Assembly (NCBI GenBank): GCA_016211085.1
Contig: JACQSY010000131.1
Span: forward strand, 1-55,325
DNA from: Acidobacteriota bacterium
Lineage (GTDB): Bacteria; Acidobacteriota; UBA6911; RPQK01; JACQSY01
Direction: 5' to 3'
Length of the DNA: 55,325 nucleotides
The notes under the pieces were generated by a model, which saw only the letters and a list, made by a program, of their open reading frames with translations, was not told where the DNA came from and did no database searches. Below, piece after piece: positions 8,565 to 17,231 of this stretch. A program made the translations under genes and the position numbers. Position 1 is the first letter of the stretch; every line of letters begins with the position of its first letter.

Positions 8565-9112
8565 TTCAGACCACGGCTCTGATTCATTTACGAGTCAACG
8601 GGCGTGACTACCATGTTGCCGTAGCACCTTCAAAAACTCTTCTGGAAGTGTTGCGAGAAGATCTGAGATTAACCGGAACCAAGCACGGTTGCGAACTCGG
8701 TGAATGCGGCACTTGTGCCGTCCTGGTTGACGGAAAGCCGGTGCTTTCTTGCCTGGTGCTTCCTGTGGAACTGGAGGGTGCCGAGATTACGACCGTTGAA
8801 GGACTTGCATCAGGCAACTCGTTGCATCCTCTTCAGGAGTCCCTTGCTGATTTAGGCGCCGCACAATGCGGTTACTGCACCCCTGGAGTGTTGATGGTCG
8901 CCAAAGCGCTTCTGGACGAAAATCCACAACCCACCCGCGAGGTGATCAAGGAAGCTTTGGGAGGAAATCTGTGCCGCTGCACGGGCTATTTGAAAATATT
9001 TGAAGCCATCGAAATGGCGGCCCGGAAAATGCGCGCCGGCGGCTCCGAAAACAAGGAAAAACAGCTATTTGACTGTTCGGCTCACGCGAGCGCCTGGCAA
9101 AGCCAAGGCTGA
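8561..9112 (+). CDS. hcrC: [2Fe-2S] subunit of a 4-hydroxybenzoyl-CoA reductase-type molybdenum enzyme
   Basis: The protein has 183 residues. The plant-type [2Fe-2S] cluster cysteines are C44, C49, C52 and C64, and the second cluster cysteines are C103, C106, C138 and C140 (QCGYCTPG and NLCRCTGY). This is the canonical small subunit of the xanthine oxidase family; the usual length is about 160, so there is a C-terminal tail of some 25 residues. It passes electrons between the molybdenum site and the FAD/[4Fe-4S] subunit. The start overlaps the TetR stop. The hcr identity comes from the neighbouring FAD subunit, because small subunits alone do not distinguish CO dehydrogenase, xanthine dehydrogenase and Hcr enzymes. 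Confidence 0.88.
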   Translation: MIQTTALIHLRVNGRDYHVAVAPSKTLLEVLREDLRLTGTKHGCELGECGTCAVLVDGKPVLSCLVLPVELEGAEITTVEGLASGNSLHPLQESLADLGAAQCGYCTPGVLMVAKALLDENPQPTREVIKEALGGNLCRCTGYLKIFEAIEMAARKMRAGGSENKEKQLFDCSAHASAWQSQG

Positions 9113-9134
9113 TTTCTCATGCGGAGTATTCTCG

Positions 9135-11573
9135 ATGTCACGCAACACGCAAAATAAAGAATCATTAAACGTGGTTGGCAAGCCCCTTCGTAAGGTTGAT
9201 TCTCGAGCCAAGTGCACGGGGCAAACCATTTTTGTGGACGACCTGTTCCTGCCTGGGATGCTGTTTGCAAAAATTCTAAGGAGCACACGCCCCCACGCCT
9301 TGATTCGGAAGATCGACACCTCAAGGGCTGAGGCTTTGAGCGGAGTCCGTGCCATTCTCCTGGGGCATGAACTCCCCATTACTTTTGGAATTCTGCCGGT
9401 AAGCCAGGACGAGCACACATTAGCCATAGAAAAGGTCCGTTATGTTGGCGAGCCGGTGGCTGTGGTAGCGGCTGACGAAGAGGCGATTGCTGAAGAGGCC
9501 ATCCGTTTGATCGAAGTTGAATTGGAAGAGCTTCCACCAGTCATGAGCATCAGAGAAGCGTTGGATCCCTCGACGCCTGAAATCCAGGCCTATGGCGATG
9601 GCCATAATATTCACAAGCTGGTCTCGCTTGAATTTGGAAATGTCGAGGAGGCTCTGAGTCGATCTGATGTGCTTCTGGAGGATTTGTTCTTTTATCAGGG
9701 AAACACTCACTTGCCGATGGAGCAACACTGTGCGGTTGCCTTGTGGGATCCTGATGATCGTCTCACGCTCTGGTCCTCCACGCAGACTCCCCATTATGTG
9801 CACCGGGCGCTGGCGCGCGTGCTGGAGGTCCCGGCCGCACGCATTCGCGTGATCGCCTGCCCTAACGGCGGCGGGTTTGGAGGTAAGAGTGATCCATTCA
9901 GTCACGAAATAGCAGTGGCTAAGCTCTCCATGAAGACCGGGAAACCGGTAAAGTACACCGCTACTCGTGAGGAGGTTTTCTATTGTCACCGAGGTCGGCA
10001 CCCCGTCTTGATGAAGAGCCGCCTGGGGATGAAAAAAAACGGGACCATTACGGGACTAGAATTCCAAACGGTTCTGGACGGAGGCGCCTATGGGAGCTAC
10101 GGCGTGGCCAGCACGTTTTACACCGGCGCTCTCCAGACTACCACTTACCAGATTCCACGCTACCGGTTCCAAGGAGCGCGGGTTTTTACCAACAAGCCAC
10201 CCTGTGGCCCCAAGAGGGGTCATGGGACGCCTCAACCCCGTTTTGGCCTGGAAGTCCAGCTTGACAAGGCTGCGGAAAAATTGGGAATGGACCCGGCTGA
10301 ACTGCGGCTGAAGAATCTGGTACAACCCAATTCCCTTACTGCCAACTGGCTGCAGATCCGCACCTGCTCGCTGGACCAGTGCATCGAAAAAGTCGTTGAA
10401 GCTTCTTCCTGGAAACAGAAGTTCCGTCGCTTGCCTTTCGGCCGCGGGGTGGGATTGGCTTGCAGCTGTTATTTGACCGGAGCAGGCCTGCCCATCTACT
10501 GGAACAGCATGCCGCATTCCGGCGTGCAGCTGAAGCTGGACCGCTCCGGCGGTGTCACCGTCTTTTGCGGGAGCACAGACATCGGGCAGGGTTCTGACTC
10601 CGTGCTGGCTTACATCGTCGCTGAGGTCCTCGGAATCGACCCCTTTCACATCCGTGTGGTCACCGCCGACACCGATCTCACACCAGTAGACCTGGGAAGT
10701 TATTCCAGCCGTGTGACGCTCATGACGGGAAATGCCGCCATTCAGGCAGCCGAACGGGCTCGAGAGCTGCTCGACGAGATCGCGGCTCAGGAGCTGAAAG
10801 TTCCCAAGGAACGACTGGCAGCCGCTGGTGGAAAAATCTTTGACTGCGAGAACCCTGAAAAATTTGTCCCCTTTGAAAAAGCCGTCCAGCTTGCCGAGTC
10901 CAAGTTTGGAACCATAGGGACTGTTGGGAGCTACAAGCCTGCCGAGTCCCCGGGGAAGTATAAAGGAGCAGGGGTCGGCCCCAGTCCCACCTATAGCTAT
11001 AGCGCAGCAGTAGTACAAGTCCAAGTTTATACAGACACGGGTTTTATAAATGTGGAAAAAATTTGGATCGCGCACGACGTGGGCCGCGCGCTGAATCCGC
11101 TGCTTGCCATTGGCCAGATTGAAGGAAGCGTTTACATGGCGCTGGGAGAAGCATTAATGGAAGAGCAGGAGTTTCGCCATGGCCTTCACAAGATTCCCAG
11201 CATGTTGGACTACAAGAGTCCCACCTCTGCGGATATGTGCGAAGTTGAGACCTTCCTCGTCGAAGAACCGGATGCTGAAGGACCTTATGGGGCTAAGGAG
11301 TGCGGCCAGGGTCCTCTGCTGCCGGTGCCTCCGGCATTGGTGAATGCCATCTATGACGCCGTAGGGATACGAATTGATGAAGTTCCGGTCACACCCGAAA
11401 AAGTGTTAAAAGCGCTTCGCTGGCGAGCCGACGGTAAGGCCCCCCGCTATGGCCCTCAAATGTTCCCTCAAGTTCCTTATCCAGAGGCCAAGATGATCCT
11501 GCCTCCTGCCGAAGGGGGTGACGGAAGGGTCTTGGCTGAACCTGCCTCCAGGCTCCAGATGAGGGGAGAGTAG
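9135..11573 (+). CDS. hcrA: Molybdopterin-binding catalytic subunit, 4-hydroxybenzoyl-CoA reductase type
   Basis: The protein has 812 residues. The ATG at 9135 follows GGAG at 8 bases; a longer frame to 9000 overlaps the upstream gene and is less likely. The fold is that of xanthine dehydrogenase large subunits: N-terminal a/b hammerhead domain (about 25-130), then the cofactor domain with PNGGGFGGK near 243 and GPKRGHGTPQPRFG near 357. The catalytic Glu is E722 in GPYGAKECGQG. The GPYGAKE form matches 4-hydroxybenzoyl-CoA reductase alpha subunits. The enzyme reductively removes the para-hydroxyl of 4-hydroxybenzoyl-CoA to give benzoyl-CoA. No dedicated maturation (XdhC-like) gene is in the window. 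Substrate remains an inference; other aryl-CoA or purine substrates are possible. Confidence 0.8.
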   Translation: MSRNTQNKESLNVVGKPLRKVDSRAKCTGQTIFVDDLFLPGMLFAKILRSTRPHALIRKIDTSRAEALSGVRAILLGHELPITFGILPVSQDEHTLAIEKVRYVGEPVAVVAADEEAIAEEAIRLIEVELEELPPVMSIREALDPSTPEIQAYGDGHNIHKLVSLEFGNVEEALSRSDVLLEDLFFYQGNTHLPMEQHCAVALWDPDDRLTLWSSTQTPHYVHRALARVLEVPAARIRVIACPNGGGFGGKSDPFSHEIAVAKLSMKTGKPVKYTATREEVFYCHRGRHPVLMKSRLGMKKNGTITGLEFQTVLDGGAYGSYGVASTFYTGALQTTTYQIPRYRFQGARVFTNKPPCGPKRGHGTPQPRFGLEVQLDKAAEKLGMDPAELRLKNLVQPNSLTANWLQIRTCSLDQCIEKVVEASSWKQKFRRLPFGRGVGLACSCYLTGAGLPIYWNSMPHSGVQLKLDRSGGVTVFCGSTDIGQGSDSVLAYIVAEVLGIDPFHIRVVTADTDLTPVDLGSYSSRVTLMTGNAAIQAAERARELLDEIAAQELKVPKERLAAAGGKIFDCENPEKFVPFEKAVQLAESKFGTIGTVGSYKPAESPGKYKGAGVGPSPTYSYSAAVVQVQVYTDTGFINVEKIWIAHDVGRALNPLLAIGQIEGSVYMALGEALMEEQEFRHGLHKIPSMLDYKSPTSADMCEVETFLVEEPDAEGPYGAKECGQGPLLPVPPALVNAIYDAVGIRIDEVPVTPEKVLKALRWRADGKAPRYGPQMFPQVPYPEAKMILPPAEGGDGRVLAEPASRLQMRGE

Positions 11574-11575
11574 TC

Positions 11576-12577
11576 ATGTTGCGATTGCCCGCATTCCAAT
11601 ACAAAAAACCTCGAAGCATGCGAGAGGCGGCTCGCATCCTTGCCCAGGAAGGGCCGGATGCCATGGTGGTTGCCGGCGGCACCGATCTCTGGCCGAAGAT
11701 GAAAAGACGCCAAATGGAGCCAAAGACCGTCATCGGCTTACGGCATCTTTCCGAGTTGCGCCGCTTTGACGGAAACTCCGCAAAAGGTTGGGTGCTGGGA
11801 GCCGGATTGACACTCCACGAGCTGGAGAACCATCCTGTGCTGGCTTCAAACTACCCGGCCGTGGCCGAGGCGGCGCGATCGATTTCCAGTCCGCCTTTAA
11901 AAACCATGGGAACCCTGGGCGGCAATCTTTGTGTTGACACCCGCTGCAATTACTACGACCAGACTTACGAATGGCGGAAATCCATAAGTTTCTGCTTGAA
12001 AAAGGAAGGCGACACTTGCTGGGTTGCTCCGGGCAGCCCCCGTTGTTGGGCTGCATCCTCAACGGACCTGGCGCCGGTGATGCTGGCTTTGAATGCTCGC
12101 TTCCTCTTGGTGAGCGGCGAGGGGGATCGAATGATCTCGGCATCGGAACTCTACCAGGACGACGGCATCCGTTACCTGACAAAGGCCGATGATGAAATCC
12201 TCAAAGAAGTCCACTTGCCCGCCGTCAACGGAGACGTCATGGCTTTTTTGAAGCTGCGCAGGCGCGACTCGATAGATTTCCCAATTCTTAACGTAGCCGT
12301 CTGGGGCCGCTGTGCTTGCGACCGGAAGACATTTGAAGACCTGCGCATTGCCATCGGGGCAATCACTTCACGACCGTTCGTGGCTGAAGACGCTTCCCGC
12401 TTGCTCGTGGGGAAGGCGATGACGCCGGAGACAATTGAGCAGGCTTGTGAGGCAGCCTGGAAAATCTCAAGACCGTTGGATAACACGGACCTTGATTTTT
12501 CCTGGCGGCACAAAATGGTGCGCGTTTGGGTCCGGCGGGCTCTGGAATTACTGGTGCAACGTTCTGCTCTCTCTTGA
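11576..12577 (+). CDS. hcrB: FAD and extra [4Fe-4S] subunit of 4-hydroxybenzoyl-CoA reductase
   Basis: The protein has 333 residues and lies 2 bases after the catalytic subunit gene. The FAD-binding motifs VVAGGTDLWP (about 31-40) and TMGTLGGNLC (about 110-119) are those of the CoxM/XdhB family. An insertion carries C124, C140, C148 and C157, with spacing 16, 8 and 9. This is the arrangement that binds the additional [4Fe-4S] cluster in the beta subunit of 4-hydroxybenzoyl-CoA reductase and is absent from ordinary FAD subunits. The flanking DTRCNYYDQ motif is also typical of HcrB. This subunit is the strongest evidence for the function of the operon, which ends here before a convergent gene. 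Confidence 0.88.
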   Translation: MLRLPAFQYKKPRSMREAARILAQEGPDAMVVAGGTDLWPKMKRRQMEPKTVIGLRHLSELRRFDGNSAKGWVLGAGLTLHELENHPVLASNYPAVAEAARSISSPPLKTMGTLGGNLCVDTRCNYYDQTYEWRKSISFCLKKEGDTCWVAPGSPRCWAASSTDLAPVMLALNARFLLVSGEGDRMISASELYQDDGIRYLTKADDEILKEVHLPAVNGDVMAFLKLRRRDSIDFPILNVAVWGRCACDRKTFEDLRIAIGAITSRPFVAEDASRLLVGKAMTPETIEQACEAAWKISRPLDNTDLDFSWRHKMVRVWVRRALELLVQRSALS

Positions 12578-12673
12578 ATTACCCGGAGTCGCAGATGCCA
12601 CTGTGAGCGCTTTACGAGCAGCGACCCCGTTTAGAAACTGTCGCACGAAGCACTTCACTAAACGAGCGGTTCG

Positions 12674-15600
12674 CTACTGGGCTGGAACGGCGGCCAGGAT
12701 CGACAACGAATAATCTCCGAACAGCTCAAAGCAAAAGATATTGTCCGAGGCGGTGATTTTCACATAGCCACCTGCCTGGCCGATGGCCTGCTCGACCAGC
12801 TTTCCAATCAGCTCAGCCCGCTTTTCCTTGCTGAGAAGCTGAACGATCTTCGATCCCACCAGTTTGCCGCTCCTCTCGTAGACCTCCACGGTCACGGTCA
12901 CGATATTTGCCGTCGGATTCAGCATGGTCACGCCTGTAAAAAGCGGATTGACCTCAGCTATATGGGACAACGTGATCGTCTTTTTCCCCGTGGGTTGAAG
13001 CGGGAGGCTGGCTAGGGCCTTGCCGTCGTCTGTACCAAACGTGACCACGCCTACGACGCCGGTCCCGGAACGGACTGAAACCTCAATGTATCCTTCAGAG
13101 AGCCGGCCCACCGGCAGGCCGAAAGTGGATGCAGCAGGAAGTATGAGAATTCCCCCCGCCGCGATAACCCGGTTCACTGAGGGAGTACCAGCACCTGCAA
13201 TCAATCCTCCGTCGTTGCCGCGAACCGTGATGTCGACCGTAACCGATGCAGTGCCGGGATTGATCAGAATCAGCTCGGTAAAGAAAGCGCGGCCGTCGCC
13301 GATGGGGCCGCTGGCAAGCTGCGCCACGTAAAGCTGTGTCGCCACCGACGCCACATCCAATCCGTTTAAACCACCGATGTCCAGATTATCTCTGAAGATT
13401 TCAAAAGCAATCACCCCGTCGGTGGACATACCTCGGATGTAACCTGGAGTGTAGGTTGAGATGTCAAAAATGAAGTCGACGTTTCCAAAGTAACGGCCCC
13501 GCGCGTCAATCTGCACTGTTTTGGTTTCCTTCTTCGTGCCGGAGGTGTCATACATCTCCAGCGTCACCGACACCGGCTTGGAAAAAGGATTGACCAGGCT
13601 GAATTCAGATGACCCTTTCTTCTTCAGAAGCTTGGCCAAAATGAAATCCTTGACAGGCTGGAACTGAACATCAGCTCCGTCGATAAAGCTGAATTCATTG
13701 TCGCCAAACAAATAGAAACCGGTGGCGTTTGTGTTGCTGACGCCCACGTCGATCCAGCCGGTGTGCTCGATATGGGGCTGGAATCCGAAAAGCTCCGACT
13801 CCAGTCGCGCCTTCTGCTCGCCGGCACTGAGCGGCAATGTCTTCGGGTTAGTCACCCTTGTCCCCGTGATGATTTTGCCTTGATTGTTGAAGGCCGTGTA
13901 AACGGCTTCCGCGTTCTGACCGGAATTGTTAACCACGGCGATTCCGGTGAATTCCTGGCTGTTGCTGATCAGCCGCGGAACGTAGAGGTGTCGCGCGCTT
14001 CCAATCTGGACTCGAATGGGGTCTGAAACAGCGGCTTCGCTGAGAAGCCCGGCGCGATTGATGGCCCTTACGCTCACATAGTATGAAGAGCCGTTGGAGA
14101 GCGAGAGGTCCGTCAGATAAAAGGACGGGTTAGGCGTAAAGGTGAAATCTTTGACATTGCTGGAACCCGGGCTGGTCCCTATGGCATAACGATATCCGTC
14201 AATTCCTGATTCAGGATCAAACGCCGTCCAAGACGCTCCTAACGCTGATGTGCTGTCAATCACAGAGGGAGCGTTCAATACCGGCTTGCCGGGAGGCGTG
14301 GCGTCTAGAACCTTCGTAATACCATCCAGGACGCGCAGCTGGTAAAAATAACGCGGCCCTCCCCGGTAATCCGCTTCATCATCGCTCAAGTAGGAATAGT
14401 CCATGACCAGCAAGTAGTACTTGCCGTCTTTTTCCAACTTATAATACAAAGAAGAGTCATAGATGCCGCCGTCAAAATCCACATCGTCGTTGTAAGTGAG
14501 CAAATCGAGATTGGCGTCAAACAGCGCCAGAACACTGTCCATCTGGGAACCCGCTGCCTGATCCCCCCCTAGCCGGCCTGCAAACACGTCCGCTGAAAAA
14601 TTGGTGCCTGCTTTACCGTCGAAGACATAGAGATCGATGTCCCCGGCCGGGTCAGTGGCTCCCTTGAAAACCTCGTTGGCCTTAATGGGGTTAGCATCCT
14701 TGGTTTCATCATTTGACTCTTTTTCCTCCTTCTCCACCAACACATCGGCAACTGGTTTACTCTTTTCGACAATCGTGATCTTGCCATCATTGCTCACCGT
14801 CCCATCAGCCGAAACGGTCACCGTGCGGTCCCCTGTGGGTGCGTCCGCTGCCACCGTGTACTGGGCCGTGATTTGCGACTCGCTGTCGACTTTTCCTCCC
14901 TCAAACGTGAGCCCAGTATCCGGAGCAATCCGGATACCCACATTGCCCTTGAATCCGCTGCCTCGAACCACAACGTCACTCTTGGTTCCCTGGATAAGCT
15001 GCGTAGGCGTGACGGAAACAATTTCCGGTTTGTTGGGCGCTGGAGGGGGCCCGGCACTAAAGACTCGGGTGGGAGGGGCCACATTGTCAATCTTGATCCT
15101 GTTTGCGCCGCCCGCCTTGAAATCCTTTTTGTCAACTGAATAAACGATGATCAGAGCGTAGTCGCCCGGTGTTATGTTATTGAAGCCGAGAAGTCCATCA
15201 AAGCCGATAAAGGCGCCATGGGGGAAAGTCTTGAAACTGCTGACAGTATTCATGACCTTCCCTTCCAAATCCGTGATGAAGATGTCGACGGCCTGAACGC
15301 TCTTAGGGAGACAGATTCCCGAAAAAGCATAAATACGTCCGTTAAAAAGCTTGCCCGGATACCTTGAAAACTGGACCCTTCCATCCTTGAGCAAATCCGC
15401 GAAAGAGTAGACGAACTCACCCGCGCCACCCACCGTCAATATGGGGAAGCTGTCCGTTTCAAAAATTCCGCGCGCGTTAAAAACTTCCCGTATCTTGGCC
15501 GCGTTGATACCTCCGTTTAATTGCTGGTCCGCAGAAATCAAGGCTACCAGGCCATGAGAGAAGCGAGCATCCTTGGCCGGGTGCAGCAAAAGACTTTCAA

Positions 15601-17197
15601 AGGTGATTTTCTCGGTCACGCTCGAGCCCAATACCAGACGCAGGTCCCAAAGTGCGGCAGCCCATATATCACCCAGGACATGCTCTTCGGTGGGACCATA
15701 CGTCACGAGTCCACCGGCGCTTTCAAACTTCTGGTTTGCATCCTCAGGGTATCGGTTGCGATTGGTGAGATCCTTTACACATTTGCCCCGGGGATGCAGG
15801 TAGGTACCCGCACACGGATCTTCCATCAGGGCGGAAGCGAAGAAATCGGCAAATCCTTCTCCCATTCCTCGCGCCTCACTATGCAAAGGTTGCGGATTCT
15901 TAAAGATCTGTCGTAGCTGGTCGTCTACGGCGTGAACGTATTCGTGATAAATAACGGCATTTTCCAGCGCGAAATCAGCATTGTTGCTGGCCGTACCAAA
16001 CACAAGCGCCTGTTGAGCACCTGTGTAATAAGCGTTGTTAAGCGTTCCCGTCGGCGGGATGTAGCGGGCGTATACGGGCATGGGAGTGTCAAGCTTTGAG
16101 AATCCGAAGACCGATTTAAAGTAGTCGTGAACGCGATTGACATGGTAGTAGAGGTTGACCTCCGAAATTCGCGTGTCACTGACCTCATAGCGGAAGGAAG
16201 CCGAGGCCGATTGCGCATTGAACTGGCCCGTGACTTTTCCCTGGTTATCCGTCCCTGACGCAAGATACACCTTGCTGAATTGGCCGCTGAGATACCCCGA
16301 TTCGTCCAAATCAAGTAGTGTCTTCAACTCCAGCCGGGGGGTCTTGACTGGATTTTGCGGGAAAACGTTCCCTTCTCCGTTGCGAAACAGGATCAGGTTA
16401 GTTGCTGTCAGCACACGGCCGTCGACCGCATCCACGCGAAGGTGCACGTGTCTTTGCGGGCTTTGCAGCAAGATTATTTTCCACACCAACCGTACTTCAG
16501 ACCCCTCTGCATAAAGGACCACTTCCGGCTTGCTCAGTAGAAGAGGGGGGGATACTTCCCGCGCCTCGGGTCCTGCTTGGCGTAGTTGCTCAATCATGTA
16601 GCGGGCTTCCGACCCAAACGAACCGGAGGACGAAGAGCTTCTACTTCTCAGCCTGGAATCTGCGGACAAATTCGTGCTTCCGGACAGGAATCGTCGGGCC
16701 AACTCAACAGCTTCATCCTGCGTAAGCCGTGGCGTGTAGAGGGGCGCCAGACGGGTCACCAGAGAGTTTGAAACGTGGAAAACACGCCCCTCCGCTGTCA
16801 GGTGGACCTCGAAAAAAGCGTTGTCGATTGGATAACCGTATTCGACTTGCTGCAGACGGACGTGTTGACCTGTCAAGCTCCTCTCGACGCTGGCGACCCG
16901 CAGTCTATCGGGTGGCAAACCTGGAGCAAATAATTCCTTTTCGGCCTCGAAAAAACCAAGTGCCAAGGTGACCGGGTCCGTGGTTGGAAGAGACTGGCCG
17001 GAAGCGGCACGCACCTCGAAAGAGCCGCCGTAAAGCGTCTCGACCCGCCCATCCGGGAGGGTGGTAACGCGCCACTCGCCAGACTTTCCAGCCTCCAGAA
17101 TCTTCAGGGCGGGAGATTGCGCAAAGAGCCGTGCCGCCGGCACGGCAGAGACCCAAAAAGCGATGCTCAGGAGAAATCGGGCTACTGGCCGTTTCAT
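12674..17197 (-). CDS. Secreted M36 (fungalysin-type) metallopeptidase with IPT, PPC, FnIII and repeated C-terminal modules
   Basis: The protein has 1507 residues. The ATG at 17197 follows AGGA and opens a signal peptide (about 1-27). An FTP/PepSY-like propeptide (about 28-270) precedes the catalytic domain. Zinc motif HEYVH is at 418-422, with third ligand E447 in GMGEGFADFF, as in M36 peptidases. Then come an IPT/TIG domain (about 720-805), a pre-peptidase C-terminal domain with EKESND and an Asp-rich YNDDVDFDGG loop (about 815-955), and an FnIII-like domain (about 965-1065). Four divergent modules of about 105 residues fill 1070-1507, each with an F(T/S)xIxxxNP-type strand. It is probably a secreted or surface protease. 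A free propeptide gene precedes it by 34 bases. Confidence 0.9.
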   Translation of the reverse strand: MKRPVARFLLSIAFWVSAVPAARLFAQSPALKILEAGKSGEWRVTTLPDGRVETLYGGSFEVRAASGQSLPTTDPVTLALGFFEAEKELFAPGLPPDRLRVASVERSLTGQHVRLQQVEYGYPIDNAFFEVHLTAEGRVFHVSNSLVTRLAPLYTPRLTQDEAVELARRFLSGSTNLSADSRLRSRSSSSSGSFGSEARYMIEQLRQAGPEAREVSPPLLLSKPEVVLYAEGSEVRLVWKIILLQSPQRHVHLRVDAVDGRVLTATNLILFRNGEGNVFPQNPVKTPRLELKTLLDLDESGYLSGQFSKVYLASGTDNQGKVTGQFNAQSASASFRYEVSDTRISEVNLYYHVNRVHDYFKSVFGFSKLDTPMPVYARYIPPTGTLNNAYYTGAQQALVFGTASNNADFALENAVIYHEYVHAVDDQLRQIFKNPQPLHSEARGMGEGFADFFASALMEDPCAGTYLHPRGKCVKDLTNRNRYPEDANQKFESAGGLVTYGPTEEHVLGDIWAAALWDLRLVLGSSVTEKITFESLLLHPAKDARFSHGLVALISADQQLNGGINAAKIREVFNARGIFETDSFPILTVGGAGEFVYSFADLLKDGRVQFSRYPGKLFNGRIYAFSGICLPKSVQAVDIFITDLEGKVMNTVSSFKTFPHGAFIGFDGLLGFNNITPGDYALIIVYSVDKKDFKAGGANRIKIDNVAPPTRVFSAGPPPAPNKPEIVSVTPTQLIQGTKSDVVVRGSGFKGNVGIRIAPDTGLTFEGGKVDSESQITAQYTVAADAPTGDRTVTVSADGTVSNDGKITIVEKSKPVADVLVEKEEKESNDETKDANPIKANEVFKGATDPAGDIDLYVFDGKAGTNFSADVFAGRLGGDQAAGSQMDSVLALFDANLDLLTYNDDVDFDGGIYDSSLYYKLEKDGKYYLLVMDYSYLSDDEADYRGGPRYFYQLRVLDGITKVLDATPPGKPVLNAPSVIDSTSALGASWTAFDPESGIDGYRYAIGTSPGSSNVKDFTFTPNPSFYLTDLSLSNGSSYYVSVRAINRAGLLSEAAVSDPIRVQIGSARHLYVPRLISNSQEFTGIAVVNNSGQNAEAVYTAFNNQGKIITGTRVTNPKTLPLSAGEQKARLESELFGFQPHIEHTGWIDVGVSNTNATGFYLFGDNEFSFIDGADVQFQPVKDFILAKLLKKKGSSEFSLVNPFSKPVSVTLEMYDTSGTKKETKTVQIDARGRYFGNVDFIFDISTYTPGYIRGMSTDGVIAFEIFRDNLDIGGLNGLDVASVATQLYVAQLASGPIGDGRAFFTELILINPGTASVTVDITVRGNDGGLIAGAGTPSVNRVIAAGGILILPAASTFGLPVGRLSEGYIEVSVRSGTGVVGVVTFGTDDGKALASLPLQPTGKKTITLSHIAEVNPLFTGVTMLNPTANIVTVTVEVYERSGKLVGSKIVQLLSKEKRAELIGKLVEQAIGQAGGYVKITASDNIFCFELFGDYSLSILAAVPAQ

Positions 17198-17231
17198 AAA
17201 GGTCCTGGTCTCTGCAGAAGCAGTCCGCAGA

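Noticed and set aside
10056..11075. Minus-strand open frame of 339 codons
   Set aside because: Antisense to the molybdenum subunit gene, no start signal, no recognisable domain.
8561..12577. Annotation as carbon monoxide dehydrogenase or xanthine dehydrogenase
   Set aside because: The FAD subunit has the four extra cysteines of 4-hydroxybenzoyl-CoA reductase, and the alpha subunit has GPYGAKE. The CO dehydrogenase active-site loop was not seen.
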